DNA from: Allgaiera indica | GTDB taxonomy: Bacteria > Pseudomonadota > Alphaproteobacteria > Rhodobacterales > Rhodobacteraceae | NCBI RefSeq assembly: GCF_900106675.1 | Contig: NZ_FNOB01000002.1 | Coordinates: 186,001 to 250,000, forward strand | Direction of reading: 5' to 3' | Length of the DNA: 64,000 nt | Shown here: in pieces, positions 42,821 through 51,985 of the stretch | Layout of the letters: every line of letters begins with the position of its first letter | How positions within the stretch are numbered: position 1 is the stretch's first letter | Notes under the pieces: model-generated | Told to the model about the DNA's origin: nothing | The model's database searches: none | The model's input: only the letters and a program-made list of their open reading frames with translations | Program-made: the position numbers and the translations under genes

Positions 42821-44614
42821 CTATTCCGGTTTGATGACGGCCGGATCGGCATCGTCATAAAGCCGCGCGACCAGATCCTTGCGGCGGTCGAGGATCGCGC
42901 GGACGTTCAGGCTGCCCTTGGCGGTGATCTCGCCGGCGCCGACATTCGGCGGCTCGGCCATCACCAGCGCCCGGGCAATGCGGTTGGATGACCCGGTGGC
43001 GGTACGCGCCAGATCCGACAGCACGGCGCGGATCCGCGCGGCCAGCGCCGGGTCCTCGACCACGCCGCCGCCCGCGTCCCGCCACCGCCCGGGCGGTGCG
43101 AACAGCAAAAGCCCCACCTCCCGGCGCCCCTCGCCCGTGATCACGATGTCCTGCACCAGCCCCGCCAGCCGCGGCAGCAGGTCCAGCCGCAGCGTCGCGG
43201 CGTGAACCCAGGTGCCGGTCATCAGCTTGAAATCCTCCGAGATCCGCCCATCGAAGAACAACCCGCGCGCCACATCGTCCGGATCGACCATTCCAACCGC
43301 GTCGCCGGAAATGAAGAACCCTTCATCGTCAAAGGCTTCCGCGTTCTTCTTCGCGTCGTCCAGATAGCCCGCGAACAGGTTCGGGCCGGTCACGCGCAAC
43401 TGATACCGGTTTGTCCCTGCGGGGATCAGCTTGGCCGCCACCCCGGGCACCGGCACGCCGACATTGCCCGACCTGCCGCCCTTTTCATGCACGATCAGGG
43501 TGGAAGGCGCAGTTTCCGTCATTCCCCAGGACGACATCATCAGCGGCACCTCGTCGCGTTCGGCCCGGGCCATCTGTTCGACCGCGGCCCAGGTATCGGC
43601 GGGCAGCGAGGCGCCGGCGTAGAAAAATATATCGAGATCGCGGAAGAAGTTGCGCCGCAGCATGGGGTTCTCGCGCATCGCCTCGACCAGCAGCGCATAG
43701 GCGACGGGAACATTGAAGCTAAGCGTCAGCGGCAGTCGCGCGGCGTTTTCGAGCGTGCGCGCGAAGCGGCCGGGCAGCGGCTTGCCGTCATCAAGATAGA
43801 GGCTGCCGCCGTTCGACAGCATCATGTTGAAGTTCGCGTTGCCCGCGAAGGTATGGTTCCACGGCAGCCAGTCCAGCAGCACATGCGGGCGTTCGCCCAG
43901 CACCGGCAGGCACGCCAGATATTGCGCCTGGTTCACGCACAGCATCCGCTGGGTGTTGGGCACGCCCTTGGGATGCGCGGTCGAGCCCGAGGTGAAAAGG
44001 ATCTTCGCCACCGTGTCGGGGGTAATCCGGGCATGGGCCTCGTCCACCGCCCGGCCCGGGGTGGCGGCGCGCAACGTGTCGAAGCTGACACAGCCCTCGG
44101 CCGCGGCATCCGAGGTGACCTTCACCGCGCCCTCGAACACCGGCCGCGCCATTGCCTTGCCGAAATCCGCGGCACTGGCGGCATAGACCATCGCGGCGCG
44201 CAGCTTGCCGACGCAGTAATCCAGCCGCGGATGCGCGGCGGGGATCGTCGAATATTGCTCGGCCAGCGGCACGATCGGGGCGCCGATCATCTGACAGGCC
44301 TGCATCAGGATGCCGTGGTCGACCGACGGCCCCGACAGCACCACCACCGCGTCGCCCGGCCCGATGCCGTGATCCCGCAGCCCCTGCGCCACCGACCGGG
44401 CGGCCTGCCACATCTCGGCATAGCGCATCTCTCGCCAGCCCGCGCCCCGGCGTTCGGCCAGGAAGACGCGGTCGGGCGCGGCCTCGGCCCAGCGGCGCAG
44501 CCAGACATTGGTATCGTTCACCACCTCGCCCAACGCCAGGCCCGAGCGCAGGATCACGGTGCCGTCCGCCCGGTCCTCTCGCAGGACGCTATGCGCCGGA
44601 TAGCTTGCCCCCAT
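42821..44614 (-). CDS. Feruloyl-CoA synthetase-like AMP-forming ligase
   Basis: A 597-residue acyl-adenylate-forming enzyme. The P-loop is ILFTSGSTAHPKGVPN, the A5-type motif is MSSWGMTETAPSTLIV, and the GLFFDGRISEDFKLMTGTWV segment (in place of the usual GR-D-K motif) is typical of feruloyl-CoA synthetases. It should activate ferulate or related hydroxycinnamates with CoA and ATP. Its start overlaps the MarR gene by 26 bp, and the crotonase lies just upstream, so ligase, hydratase/lyase and regulator form one unit. Confidence 0.85.
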   Translation of the reverse strand: MGASYPAHSVLREDRADGTVILRSGLALGEVVNDTNVWLRRWAEAAPDRVFLAERRGAGWREMRYAEMWQAARSVAQGLRDHGIGPGDAVVVLSGPSVDHGILMQACQMIGAPIVPLAEQYSTIPAAHPRLDYCVGKLRAAMVYAASAADFGKAMARPVFEGAVKVTSDAAAEGCVSFDTLRAATPGRAVDEAHARITPDTVAKILFTSGSTAHPKGVPNTQRMLCVNQAQYLACLPVLGERPHVLLDWLPWNHTFAGNANFNMMLSNGGSLYLDDGKPLPGRFARTLENAARLPLTLSFNVPVAYALLVEAMRENPMLRRNFFRDLDIFFYAGASLPADTWAAVEQMARAERDEVPLMMSSWGMTETAPSTLIVHEKGGRSGNVGVPVPGVAAKLIPAGTNRYQLRVTGPNLFAGYLDDAKKNAEAFDDEGFFISGDAVGMVDPDDVARGLFFDGRISEDFKLMTGTWVHAATLRLDLLPRLAGLVQDIVITGEGRREVGLLLFAPPGRWRDAGGGVVEDPALAARIRAVLSDLARTATGSSNRIARALVMAEPPNVGAGEITAKGSLNVRAILDRRKDLVARLYDDADPAVIKPE

Positions 44615-45071
44615 CTTGCGTTTCCTCCCCCCCGTCCGCGGACGCGTTGTCCTCGACGACCTGAAGCGCGCGGTGCAGCATTGCCATCTCGGCGGGCGCC
44701 AGGCCGCGGGTCAGCGCGGTCTCCACCACCCGCAGCCGTACCAGCGCCCGGGCATAAAGATCGCGTCCCGCCGCCGTCGCCCGCAGGGCATGGGCACGCC
44801 GGTCGCCTTCGGCCGGTTCGCGCACCATCAGCCCCGCGCGTTCCAGTTCGTCGACGATCTGCACCAGATTGGGCCGCTCGATCGCCAGCGCCCGGGCCAA
44901 TTGGGCCTGGCGCAGGCCCGGACAATCCGCCACCACCGCCAGCGCGGAAAACGTGCTGCGCCGCAGCCCGAGGGGCGCCAGCGCCGCATTGACCCGCGCC
45001 AGCGCCCGGATTGCGGCGCGCTGGATGCGATAGCCCGTCATCGCGCGCAGGGTGGCGTCGGGCACATCCAT
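44589..45071 (-). CDS. MarR-family regulator of the hydroxycinnamate-type operon
   Basis: A 160-residue winged-helix regulator. LRRSTFSALAVVADCPGLRQAQLARALAIERPNLVQIVDELERAGLMVREPAEGDRR is a standard MarR helix-turn-helix and wing. In related clusters a MarR protein (CouR, FerR or HcaR) represses ligase and hydratase genes and releases DNA on binding the CoA thioester; the same is likely here. Its ATG overlaps the crotonase stop (TGATG) and its 3' end overlaps the ligase start. Candidate operators lie in the AT-rich region before the crotonase. Confidence 0.83.
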   Translation of the reverse strand: MDVPDATLRAMTGYRIQRAAIRALARVNAALAPLGLRRSTFSALAVVADCPGLRQAQLARALAIERPNLVQIVDELERAGLMVREPAEGDRRAHALRATAAGRDLYARALVRLRVVETALTRGLAPAEMAMLHRALQVVEDNASADGGEETQDGGKLSGA

Positions 45072-45832
45072 CAGCGGAACCGCGGCGTGCGCTTTTCCAG
45101 AAAGGCGCGAAGGCCTTCCTGCGCGTCGGGCGTGGTCTGGCTGAGCGCGGCGCAGAGGCTTTCCGTGAACAGCCCGTCGGCGCGCGACATGTCGCCGATC
45201 CGCGAAAGCGCCTGGATCATGAAATAGTTGGAAAGCGGCGCGTTGCAGGCGATCTTGGCCGCCAGTTCGCGCGCGAGCGCCAGCGCCTCGCCCGTGCCCA
45301 CCGCGTAATGGGCAAGACCCAGGCGCAGGCCTTCCTCGGCGCCGTATGTGCGGCCCGTCAGCATCATCTCGGTCATCCGGTCGGGCCCCAGGATGCGGCC
45401 CACCCGCACCGTCGCGCCGCCGCCCACGAAGATCCCGCGCCGCCCCTCGGGCAGTTGGAAGATGGTCGAGGGCTCGGCGATGCGCACATGGGTTGCGGCC
45501 GCGATCTCCAGCCCGCCGCCGATCACCGCACCGGACATGGCGCTGACCACCGGCAGCCCGCCGAACTGGATCTGGTCGAGGATCCGGTGCCACCCGCGCG
45601 AGTGATAGATCCCCTCCTCGGCGCTGCGCTCGACATGTTCGGCCAGATCCAGCCCGGCACAGTAATGCCCGCCCGCGCCGGTCAGGATCACCGCCTTCAC
45701 CCCCTTGGGCGGCGTCTCGAACACCGCGCCGAGTTCCGCGATGAAGGCATCGGACATGGCGTTGCGCTTCTCGGGGCGGTTCATCGTGACCGTCGCGACC
45801 TCATCTGCCACCTCGACCTTGATCAACGCCAT
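45071..45832 (-). CDS. Enoyl-CoA hydratase/isomerase (crotonase) family protein
   Basis: A 253-residue crotonase. VTMNRPEKRNAMSDAFI (CoA site), GAGGHYCAGLDLAEHV (oxyanion hole) and VVSAMSGAVIGGGLEIAAATH match the fold. With a feruloyl-CoA synthetase-like gene in the same operon, hydration and retro-aldol cleavage of hydroxycinnamoyl-CoA is a natural expectation. The usual catalytic Glu position reads as EGRRGIFVGGGATVRVGRI, which does not settle hydratase against lyase. The ATG at 45832 (MALIKVEV) is preferred to the longer frame. First gene of the operon. Confidence 0.82.
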   Translation of the reverse strand: MALIKVEVADEVATVTMNRPEKRNAMSDAFIAELGAVFETPPKGVKAVILTGAGGHYCAGLDLAEHVERSAEEGIYHSRGWHRILDQIQFGGLPVVSAMSGAVIGGGLEIAAATHVRIAEPSTIFQLPEGRRGIFVGGGATVRVGRILGPDRMTEMMLTGRTYGAEEGLRLGLAHYAVGTGEALALARELAAKIACNAPLSNYFMIQALSRIGDMSRADGLFTESLCAALSQTTPDAQEGLRAFLEKRTPRFR

Positions 45833-45900
45833 CGCAATCGCCCCCCGTGAAGCCCGCCCTGCCCCGGATCGCGCCCGTACGGGGTTCGGCGGCGGCACAA

Positions 45901-45935
45901 TAATATAGATATGAGATATAACTATTATAGATCTA
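45901..45935. promoter_or_regulatory. AT-rich promoter/operator region before the crotonase operon
   Basis: The stretch is almost purely A/T in a GC-rich genome. It contains an imperfect dyad TAATAtAGAT...ATAacTATTA (45901-45927) and the palindrome TAGATCTA (45928-45935). It is the likely MarR-protein target, 70-100 bp before the crotonase ATG. Exact operator and promoter elements are not resolved. Confidence 0.45.
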
Positions 45936-46127
45936 CATCAATATCATTTCGATCCGCGCGAGCGGCAGCCTTACGGCGATCGACATAACCGAGACAGAGA
46001 CCGCCCAAAAATTCAGCAGGTGACGAAAAAGAACCGTTGCAAAACCTACGCAAAACGAACACAAACTCTTCATGAGCCAAGACTAAGCGTGGCGCAGTCC
46101 ACGTGATTATAACTAGGGGGATAAACC

Positions 46128-47453
46128 ATGATCCGTACCACACTTGTCGGCGCGATGGCGCTGGCGGCCTCCGTCAGCATGGCGCAGGCGAAGACCACCA
46201 TCACCTGGTGGCATGCCATGGGGGGCGAACTGGGCAAGAAGCTTGACCAGATCGTCGCCGACTACAACAAGAGCCAGGACAAGTATCAGGTCGTGGCGAC
46301 CTACAAGGGGTCCTACCCGCAGACCATGACCGCGGCGATCGCGGCCTTCCGGGCCAAGAAACAGCCCGATATCGTGCAGGTCTTCGAGGTCGGCACCGGC
46401 ACCATGATGGCCGCCAAGGGCGCCGTCTATCCGGTCTACAAGCTGATGAAGGACATGGGCGAGCCCTTCGATCCGAACGGCTTCCTGAAGGCCGTCGTCG
46501 GTTATTACACCGATTCCCAGGGCAACATGCTGTCGATGCCGTTCAACAGCTCGACCCCGATCATGTATTACAACAAGGACGCCTTCAAGAAGGCGGGCCT
46601 GGACCCGAACAAGCCGCCGAAGACCTGGGGCGAGCTGGTCGCGGATTCGAAGCAGATCATGAAATCCGGCGCGGCCAAATGCGGCTTCACCTCGGGCTGG
46701 ATCAGCTGGATCCAGGCGGAAAACTTCTCGGCCTGGCACAACCAGCCGATCGGCACCGAGGAAAACGGCTTCGGCGGTCTCGGCGCACGGCTTGAATTCG
46801 GCAAGGACAAGGCGCTGGTGAAGCACTGGGCCAACCTGGCCGAGTGGCAGAAGGAAGGCATCTTCAAGTACGGCGGCCCGGTGGGTGGCAACGATGCGCC
46901 TCCGATGTTCTATTCGGGCGATTGCGCGATCTACATGAACTCGTCCGCGTCGCGGGCCGGCGTGCTGGCCAACACCAAGGGCAAGTTCGAGGTCGGCTAC
47001 GGCATGCTGCCCTACTATGCCGACGTGAAGGGCGCGCCGCAGAACACCATCATCGGTGGCGCCACCCTGTGGGTGCTGCGCGGCCACGACAAGGCCCATT
47101 ACAAGGGCGTGGCCAGCTTCCTGAGCTACCTGTCCTCGGCCAAGGTGCAGGCGGACTGGTCGCAATTCTCGGGTTACCTGCCGATCACCCAGGCGGCTTA
47201 CAAGCTGGGCCAGGAGCAGGGCTTCTACGCCAAGAACCCGGGGTCGGACGTGGGCATCAAGGAAATCACCCTGAACCCGCCGACCGCGAACTCGAAGGGT
47301 CTGCGCTTTGGCAACTACGTCCAGGTGCGTGACATCATCGACACCCAGTTCCAGAAGATGCTGGCCGGCAACGAGACCGCGCAACAGGCGCTCGACAATG
47401 TCGATACCGACGGCAACAAGCTGATCAAACAGTTCCAGCAGGCCAACCAGTAG
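46128..47453 (+). CDS. ugpB: sn-Glycerol-3-phosphate ABC transporter, binding protein
   Basis: A 441-residue periplasmic protein with signal peptide 1-21. KTTITWWHAMGGELGKKL and VVATYKGSYPQTMTAAIAAFRA are UgpB hallmarks, as are MPFNSSTPIMYYNKDAFKKAG and CGFTSGWISWIQAENFSAWH, which form the ligand cleft. It binds glycerol-3-phosphate or glycerophosphodiesters. A strong GGGGG Shine-Dalgarno lies 7 nt before the ATG; a TATAAC -10-like box and a CGTGG/CCACG dyad (46088-46103) lie upstream. First gene of ugpBAEC. Confidence 0.93.
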   Translation: MIRTTLVGAMALAASVSMAQAKTTITWWHAMGGELGKKLDQIVADYNKSQDKYQVVATYKGSYPQTMTAAIAAFRAKKQPDIVQVFEVGTGTMMAAKGAVYPVYKLMKDMGEPFDPNGFLKAVVGYYTDSQGNMLSMPFNSSTPIMYYNKDAFKKAGLDPNKPPKTWGELVADSKQIMKSGAAKCGFTSGWISWIQAENFSAWHNQPIGTEENGFGGLGARLEFGKDKALVKHWANLAEWQKEGIFKYGGPVGGNDAPPMFYSGDCAIYMNSSASRAGVLANTKGKFEVGYGMLPYYADVKGAPQNTIIGGATLWVLRGHDKAHYKGVASFLSYLSSAKVQADWSQFSGYLPITQAAYKLGQEQGFYAKNPGSDVGIKEITLNPPTANSKGLRFGNYVQVRDIIDTQFQKMLAGNETAQQALDNVDTDGNKLIKQFQQANQ

Positions 47454-47471
47454 GCCCCGGAACCTTTATTG

Positions 47472-47500
47472 GAAGCCCGCGCCCCGGCGCGGGCTTCTTT
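47472..47500 (+). terminator. Strong hairpin after ugpB (attenuator or RNA stabiliser)
   Basis: GAAGCCCGCGCC and GGCGCGGGCTTC form a perfect 12-bp stem (47472-47483 with 47486-47497), followed by TTT. It sits 19 bp after the ugpB stop and 23 bp before ugpA. Partial termination or 3' protection would give more UgpB than membrane subunits. Confidence 0.75.
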
Positions 47501-47522
47501 GCCATTTCCAGCGAAGCGCCCG

Positions 47523-48401
47523 ATGAAACGCATCTTCTTTCGCAACAAGATCCTGCCCTATCTGCTGATCGCGCCGCAGATGGTGGTGACGATCATCTTC
47601 TTCCTCTGGCCCGCGGGCGAAGCCGTCCTGCAAAGCTTTCAACGCGAGGACGCCTTCGGGCTGCATACCACCTGGGTAGGGCTGGCCAATTACCGGGCGC
47701 TGTTCCAGGATCCCGATTACATTCACTCGCTGCAGGTGACCGTGGTCTTCACCATTGGCGTCACTGCGGTGGCGCTGATCGTGGCGCTTTTGCTGGCGCT
47801 GGCGGTGGACCGCACCATCAAGGCCGGCCCCGCCTATACGACGCTGCTGGTCTGGCCCTATGCGGTGGCCCCGGCCGTGGTGGGCGTGCTGTGGTGGTTC
47901 CTGTTCAACCCGACGATCGGGCTGATGCCTTACCTGCTGTCGCTGGTCGGCTACCACTGGAACCATGCGCTGAAGGGCGACGACGCGATGATCCTGGTGA
48001 TCATCTCGGCCGCCTGGCCGCAGGTAAGCTACAATTTCCTGTTCTTCGTGGCGGGGCTGCAATCGATCCCCGGATCCATGCGCGAGGCCGCGGCGATCGA
48101 CGGTGCCGGGCCGGTGAAGCGGTTCTTCACCATCACCTTGCCGCTTCTGTCGCCGACCACCTTCTTCCTGGTGGTGGTGAATTTCGTCTATGCGATGTTC
48201 GCCACCTTCCCGGTGATCGACGCCACCACCCAGGGCGGGCCGGCGGGCGCCACCAACATCCTGGTGTTCAAGGTCTATCAGGACGGCTTTGTCGGGCTGA
48301 ACCTGGGCTCTTCCGCCGCGCAATCGGTGGTGTTGCTGGCGATCGTCATCGCCCTGACCGTGATCCAGTTCCGCTTCATCGAGCGGCGCGTCGAATATTG
48401 A
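47523..48401 (+). CDS. ugpA: sn-Glycerol-3-phosphate ABC transporter permease UgpA
   Basis: A 292-residue inner-membrane permease with six helices. The MalF/UgpA coupling loop is [25 protein letters not shown], and [23 protein letters not shown] near the start is typical of UgpA. The ATG at 47523 starts the first cytoplasmic segment ([15 protein letters not shown]). It forms the channel with UgpE and docks to UgpC. It follows a hairpin after ugpB and precedes ugpE by 10 bp. Confidence 0.93.
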   Translation: MKRIFFRNKILPYLLIAPQMVVTIIFFLWPAGEAVLQSFQREDAFGLHTTWVGLANYRALFQDPDYIHSLQVTVVFTIGVTAVALIVALLLALAVDRTIKAGPAYTTLLVWPYAVAPAVVGVLWWFLFNPTIGLMPYLLSLVGYHWNHALKGDDAMILVIISAAWPQVSYNFLFFVAGLQSIPGSMREAAAIDGAGPVKRFFTITLPLLSPTTFFLVVVNFVYAMFATFPVIDATTQGGPAGATNILVFKVYQDGFVGLNLGSSAAQSVVLLAIVIALTVIQFRFIERRVEY

Positions 48402-48411
48402 GGGCCCGAGA

Positions 48412-49260
48412 ATGGTTGAAAACCGCCCCCTGCTGAACATCCTGGCGCATCTGGTGCTGATCCTGGGTGTGCTGATCGTGGCCTTCCCGATCTACGTCGC
48501 CTTCATCGCCTCGACCCACGGGCCCACCGATTTCCTGTCGGGCCTGATCCCGCTGACGCCGGGCCATGACACCTGGCACACCTACATGACGATGCTGACC
48601 ACGGGGATGCAATCGTCGGGGATGCCGCCGCTGTCACTGCAGATGACCAACAGCCTGATCATGGCGCTGACCATCGCCATCGGGAAGATATCAATTTCGA
48701 TCATCTCGGCCTATGCGATCGTCTATTTCCGCTTTCCGTTCCGCAGCCTGGCGTTCTGGCTGATCTTCATCACCCTGATGCTGCCGGTCGAGGTGCGCAT
48801 CCTGCCGACCTACAAGGTGGTCGCCGATCTGGGGATGCTGGACACCTACGCCGGCCTGACGATCCCGCTGATTGCCTCGGCCACGGCGACCTTCCTGTTC
48901 CGCCAGGTGTTCCTGACCATCCCGGACGAGCTGATGGAGGCGGCGCGGATCGACGGCGCCGGGCCGATGAAATTCTTCTGGGACATCCTGCTTCCGATGT
49001 CGCGCAACAACATCGCGGCGCTGTTCGTGATCCTCTTTATCTACGGCTGGAACCAGTATCTGTGGCCGCTTCTGGTGACGACGGATGCCTCGCACTACAC
49101 CATCGTGATGGGGATCAAGCGGATGGCCGACGTGGCCGACGCCCAGCCGCAGTGGAACTACATCATGGCCACCGCGATCCTGGCGATGCTGCCGCCGGTG
49201 CTTGTGGTGATCTTCATGCAAAAGCTCTTCGTGAAGGGCCTGATCGAGACGGAGAAATAA
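48412..49260 (+). CDS. ugpE: sn-Glycerol-3-phosphate ABC transporter permease UgpE
   Basis: A 282-residue permease. TDFLSGLIPLTPGHDTWHTY, LMLPVEVRILPTYKVVADLG and LMEAARIDGAGPMKFFWDILLPM are characteristic of UgpE (MalG-like), the last being the EAA coupling loop. Six transmembrane helices. The gene follows ugpA by 10 bp and abuts ugpC, whose ATG directly follows its stop. Confidence 0.93.
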   Translation: MVENRPLLNILAHLVLILGVLIVAFPIYVAFIASTHGPTDFLSGLIPLTPGHDTWHTYMTMLTTGMQSSGMPPLSLQMTNSLIMALTIAIGKISISIISAYAIVYFRFPFRSLAFWLIFITLMLPVEVRILPTYKVVADLGMLDTYAGLTIPLIASATATFLFRQVFLTIPDELMEAARIDGAGPMKFFWDILLPMSRNNIAALFVILFIYGWNQYLWPLLVTTDASHYTIVMGIKRMADVADAQPQWNYIMATAILAMLPPVLVVIFMQKLFVKGLIETEK

Positions 49261-50310
49261 ATGGCTGCGATCACGCTAGAGGCGGTCGGCAAAACCTATG
49301 CGGGCGGGGTGAAGGCCGTCCATTCCATCGACCTTGCCATCCAGGACGGCGAATTCGTGGTGCTCGTCGGCCCGTCGGGCTGTGGCAAATCCACCCTGCT
49401 GCGCATGGTCGCCGGGCTGGAAAGCGTCACCGAGGGCAAGATCTCGATCGGCGACCGCATGGTGAACGAGGTCGAGCCGGCCGAACGCGACATCGCCATG
49501 GTGTTCCAGAACTATGCGCTTTATCCGCATATGACGGTGCGCCAGAACCTTGCCTATGGGCTGAAGAACCGCAAGATGGCGAAGGCGGAAATCAGCCGGC
49601 GGGTGGACGAGGCCGCGCAGATCCTGGAGATCGGCGCCTTCCTGGACCGCAAGCCGCGCGCCCTGTCGGGCGGTCAGCGCCAGCGCGTCGCCATGGGCCG
49701 CGCCATCGTGCGCGAGCCGGCCGCATTCCTGTTCGACGAGCCGCTGTCGAACCTCGACGCCAAGCTGCGGGTGCAGATGCGCGGCGAGATCAAGCAGTTG
49801 CAGGCACGTCTGGGGACCACCTCGATCTACGTCACCCACGACCAACTGGAGGCGATGACGCTGGCGCACCGGCTGGTGGTGCTGAACGGCGGGCAGATCG
49901 AGCAGGTGGGCACCCCGCTGGAAGTGTACCGCAAGCCGGCGTCGACCTTCGTGGCGGCCTTCATCGGCTCTCCTGCGATGAACCTTCTGAACGCGAAGGC
50001 CGAGGGCGGCGTGGCCCATGTCGGCGGCGGTCGGGTGCCGCTGGCGGCCGCGGTGACCGGGCCGGTCACCCTGGGCCTGCGCCCCGAGGACGTGCGCCCG
50101 GCCGATGCCGGCACCGAGGGCGCTTTTGTGCTGAAGATCGCCTATGTCGAGGAGCTGGGGGCACAGAAACTGGTGCATGGCACGGTCGAGGGGCAGAACT
50201 TCGCCTGCGCCCTGCCCTCGGACGCGGCGTTGGGCCAGGCGCTGCATCTGGTGCCGGAACCCGGCGCGGCGCATGGCTTCGACGCGCAAACAGGCAAACG
50301 GCTGGGCTGA
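49261..50310 (+). CDS. ugpC: sn-Glycerol-3-phosphate ABC transporter ATPase UgpC
   Basis: A 349-residue MalK-type ATPase. Walker [10 protein letters not shown] (37-45), Q-loop [10 protein letters not shown], signature [16 protein letters not shown], Walker [16 protein letters not shown] and H-loop [10 protein letters not shown] are intact. The C-terminal TOBE regulatory domain (from about 235) includes [12 protein letters not shown]. It begins immediately after the ugpE stop. A repeat with a GC hairpin follows the stop and probably terminates the operon. Confidence 0.93.
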   Translation: MAAITLEAVGKTYAGGVKAVHSIDLAIQDGEFVVLVGPSGCGKSTLLRMVAGLESVTEGKISIGDRMVNEVEPAERDIAMVFQNYALYPHMTVRQNLAYGLKNRKMAKAEISRRVDEAAQILEIGAFLDRKPRALSGGQRQRVAMGRAIVREPAAFLFDEPLSNLDAKLRVQMRGEIKQLQARLGTTSIYVTHDQLEAMTLAHRLVVLNGGQIEQVGTPLEVYRKPASTFVAAFIGSPAMNLLNAKAEGGVAHVGGGRVPLAAAVTGPVTLGLRPEDVRPADAGTEGAFVLKIAYVEELGAQKLVHGTVEGQNFACALPSDAALGQALHLVPEPGAAHGFDAQTGKRLG

Positions 50311-50334
50311 GGGAAAGGCCCGAGGCCGAACCTG

Positions 50335-50425
50335 GGATCGCGGGGGCCGAGGATCGCGGGGGCCCGGAATCGCAGGGGGCTGTCTGCCCCCCGCACCCCC
50401 CGAGAGTATTTTTACCAAGATGAAG
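50335..50425 (+). terminator. Repeat plus GC hairpin between ugpC and xseA
   Basis: Three near copies of a 14-16-bp unit (GGATCGCGGGGGCC at 50335 and 50351; a diverged one at 50366) lead into the hairpin GGGGGC-TGTCT-GCCCCC (50375-50391), followed by CCGAGAGTATTTTTACCAAGATGAAG. The hairpin and T-run make a good ugpC terminator. The GAGTATTTTT-CCAAGATGAAG end resembles elements after purD and clpX. Confidence 0.7.
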
Positions 50426-50426
50426 A

Positions 50427-51914
50427 TCAGAAGAGACTGCCCTGTTCGGGTGGCTCTTCCTTCGGCTTGCGCGGGGCGGGGCGCGGGGCCGGGCCGCCGG
50501 GGGTGAGGCGGCCGTCGTGGAATTCGATCTCCAGCGCCGAGGCGGCCTCGGCGGCGGCCTTCGAGGTGACGACATGGCCGTCGCCGTAGACCACGGCGAA
50601 GCCGCGTTTCAGCGTCTCGTGATAGCCCAGCGTCATCCGCATCCGGTCTAGCCCGTCGAGGCGCGTGCGCCAGGTCTCGGTCTGGGCGTTCGCGGCGATC
50701 GTCAGGCGGCGGGTCAGGGCCTGAAGCGCCTCGGACTTGCGGGTGACGTCGCGGGCCAGGGTATCGGGCGCGAGGCGGGCGGCGCGGTAGGCCAGCCGCT
50801 CGCGGCCGCGCTCGATCACCGATTGCAGCATCCGGGGGCGGATATGCGCGGCCGCGGTGTTGAAGGCCGCGCGTTTGCGGCCGGTGGCGGCGCCAAGCGC
50901 GGCGGGCAGCCGCCCGGCCCAGAGATCGAGCCGTTGGCTGGCCGTGCCCACCAACGTTTCGGGCCGGGGCAGCGCGCGGGCCAGATCGCGCAGCCGCTGG
51001 TTGCGCGACAAGATCCCCTGCCCCGCCGCCCGGTTCAGCCGCGCGCCCAGGCCTTCGGCCGCGGCCAGCAGATCCAGCCGCACCGGCACCGCAATTTCGG
51101 CCGCCGCAGTGGGCGTGGGTGCGCGGCGGTCGGCGGCGTGGTCGATCAGCGTGGTATCGGTCTCGTGCCCCACGGCCGAGATCAGCGGGATCCGGGATTC
51201 GGCGGCGGCACGCACCACGGCCTCGTCGTTGAAGCCCCACAGATCCTCCATGCTGCCGCCGCCGCGCGCCACGATCAGCACATCGGGGCGCGGCACCGGC
51301 CCACCCGGTTCGATCGCGTTGAAGCCGCGGATCGCGGCGGCGACCTCGGGGGCGCAGCGGTCGCCCTGCACCGCCACCGGCCAGATCAGCACATGGCGCG
51401 GAAAGCGGTCGCGCAGCCGGCGCAGGATGTCGCGGATCACCGCGCCCGAGGGCGAAGTCACCACCCCGATCACCTTGGGCAGATAGGGCAGCGGGCGCTT
51501 GCGTTCGGCCGCGAACAGGCCTTCGGCGGCCAGCTTCTGGCGCAGCTTCTCGAGCATCGCCATCAGCGCACCGGCGCCCGCGGGCACCAGATCGTCAACG
51601 ATCAGCTGGTATTTCGACTGCCCCGGAAAGGTGGTCATCCGCCCCGTGGCGATCACTTCCATCCCTTCCTCGGGGCGGATCGAGAGCCGCGCGGCCTGCC
51701 CTTTCCAACTGACCGCGGCGAGGACCGAGCGGTCGTCCTTGAGATCGAAATACACATGGCCCGAGCGCGGGAAGGACACCCGCCCCACCTCGCCGCGCAC
51801 CCGGACGCGACCGAATTCGCCCTCGACCACCCGTTTCACCGCACCGGACAGTTCGGAGACGGTGAATTCCGGGGCGTTGCCGGCGGGGTTCGGATCTTCG
51901 ATCAGGTCGGACAT
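50427..51914 (-). CDS. xseA: Exodeoxyribonuclease VII large subunit
   Basis: A 495-residue nuclease subunit. The N-terminal OB-fold is FTVSELSGAVKRVVEGEFGRVRVRGEVGRVS; the catalytic region has GVVTSPSGAVIRDILRRLRDRFP, RGGGSMEDLWGFNDE and SAVGHETDTTLIDHAADRRAPTPTAAAE; a long coiled coil follows. With XseB (not in the window) it degrades single-stranded DNA into oligonucleotides. The C-terminal PAPRPAPRKPKEEPPEQ tail is low complexity. It is divergent from purD. Confidence 0.95.
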   Translation of the reverse strand: MSDLIEDPNPAGNAPEFTVSELSGAVKRVVEGEFGRVRVRGEVGRVSFPRSGHVYFDLKDDRSVLAAVSWKGQAARLSIRPEEGMEVIATGRMTTFPGQSKYQLIVDDLVPAGAGALMAMLEKLRQKLAAEGLFAAERKRPLPYLPKVIGVVTSPSGAVIRDILRRLRDRFPRHVLIWPVAVQGDRCAPEVAAAIRGFNAIEPGGPVPRPDVLIVARGGGSMEDLWGFNDEAVVRAAAESRIPLISAVGHETDTTLIDHAADRRAPTPTAAAEIAVPVRLDLLAAAEGLGARLNRAAGQGILSRNQRLRDLARALPRPETLVGTASQRLDLWAGRLPAALGAATGRKRAAFNTAAAHIRPRMLQSVIERGRERLAYRAARLAPDTLARDVTRKSEALQALTRRLTIAANAQTETWRTRLDGLDRMRMTLGYHETLKRGFAVVYGDGHVVTSKAAAEAASALEIEFHDGRLTPGGPAPRPAPRKPKEEPPEQGSLF

Positions 51915-51985
51915 GTGTGCTCGCTTGTGGTGACGGCGCAGGCACCTTAGAACGGCGCCGAAGCGAGGAAAAGGCGGAGTGGCGG

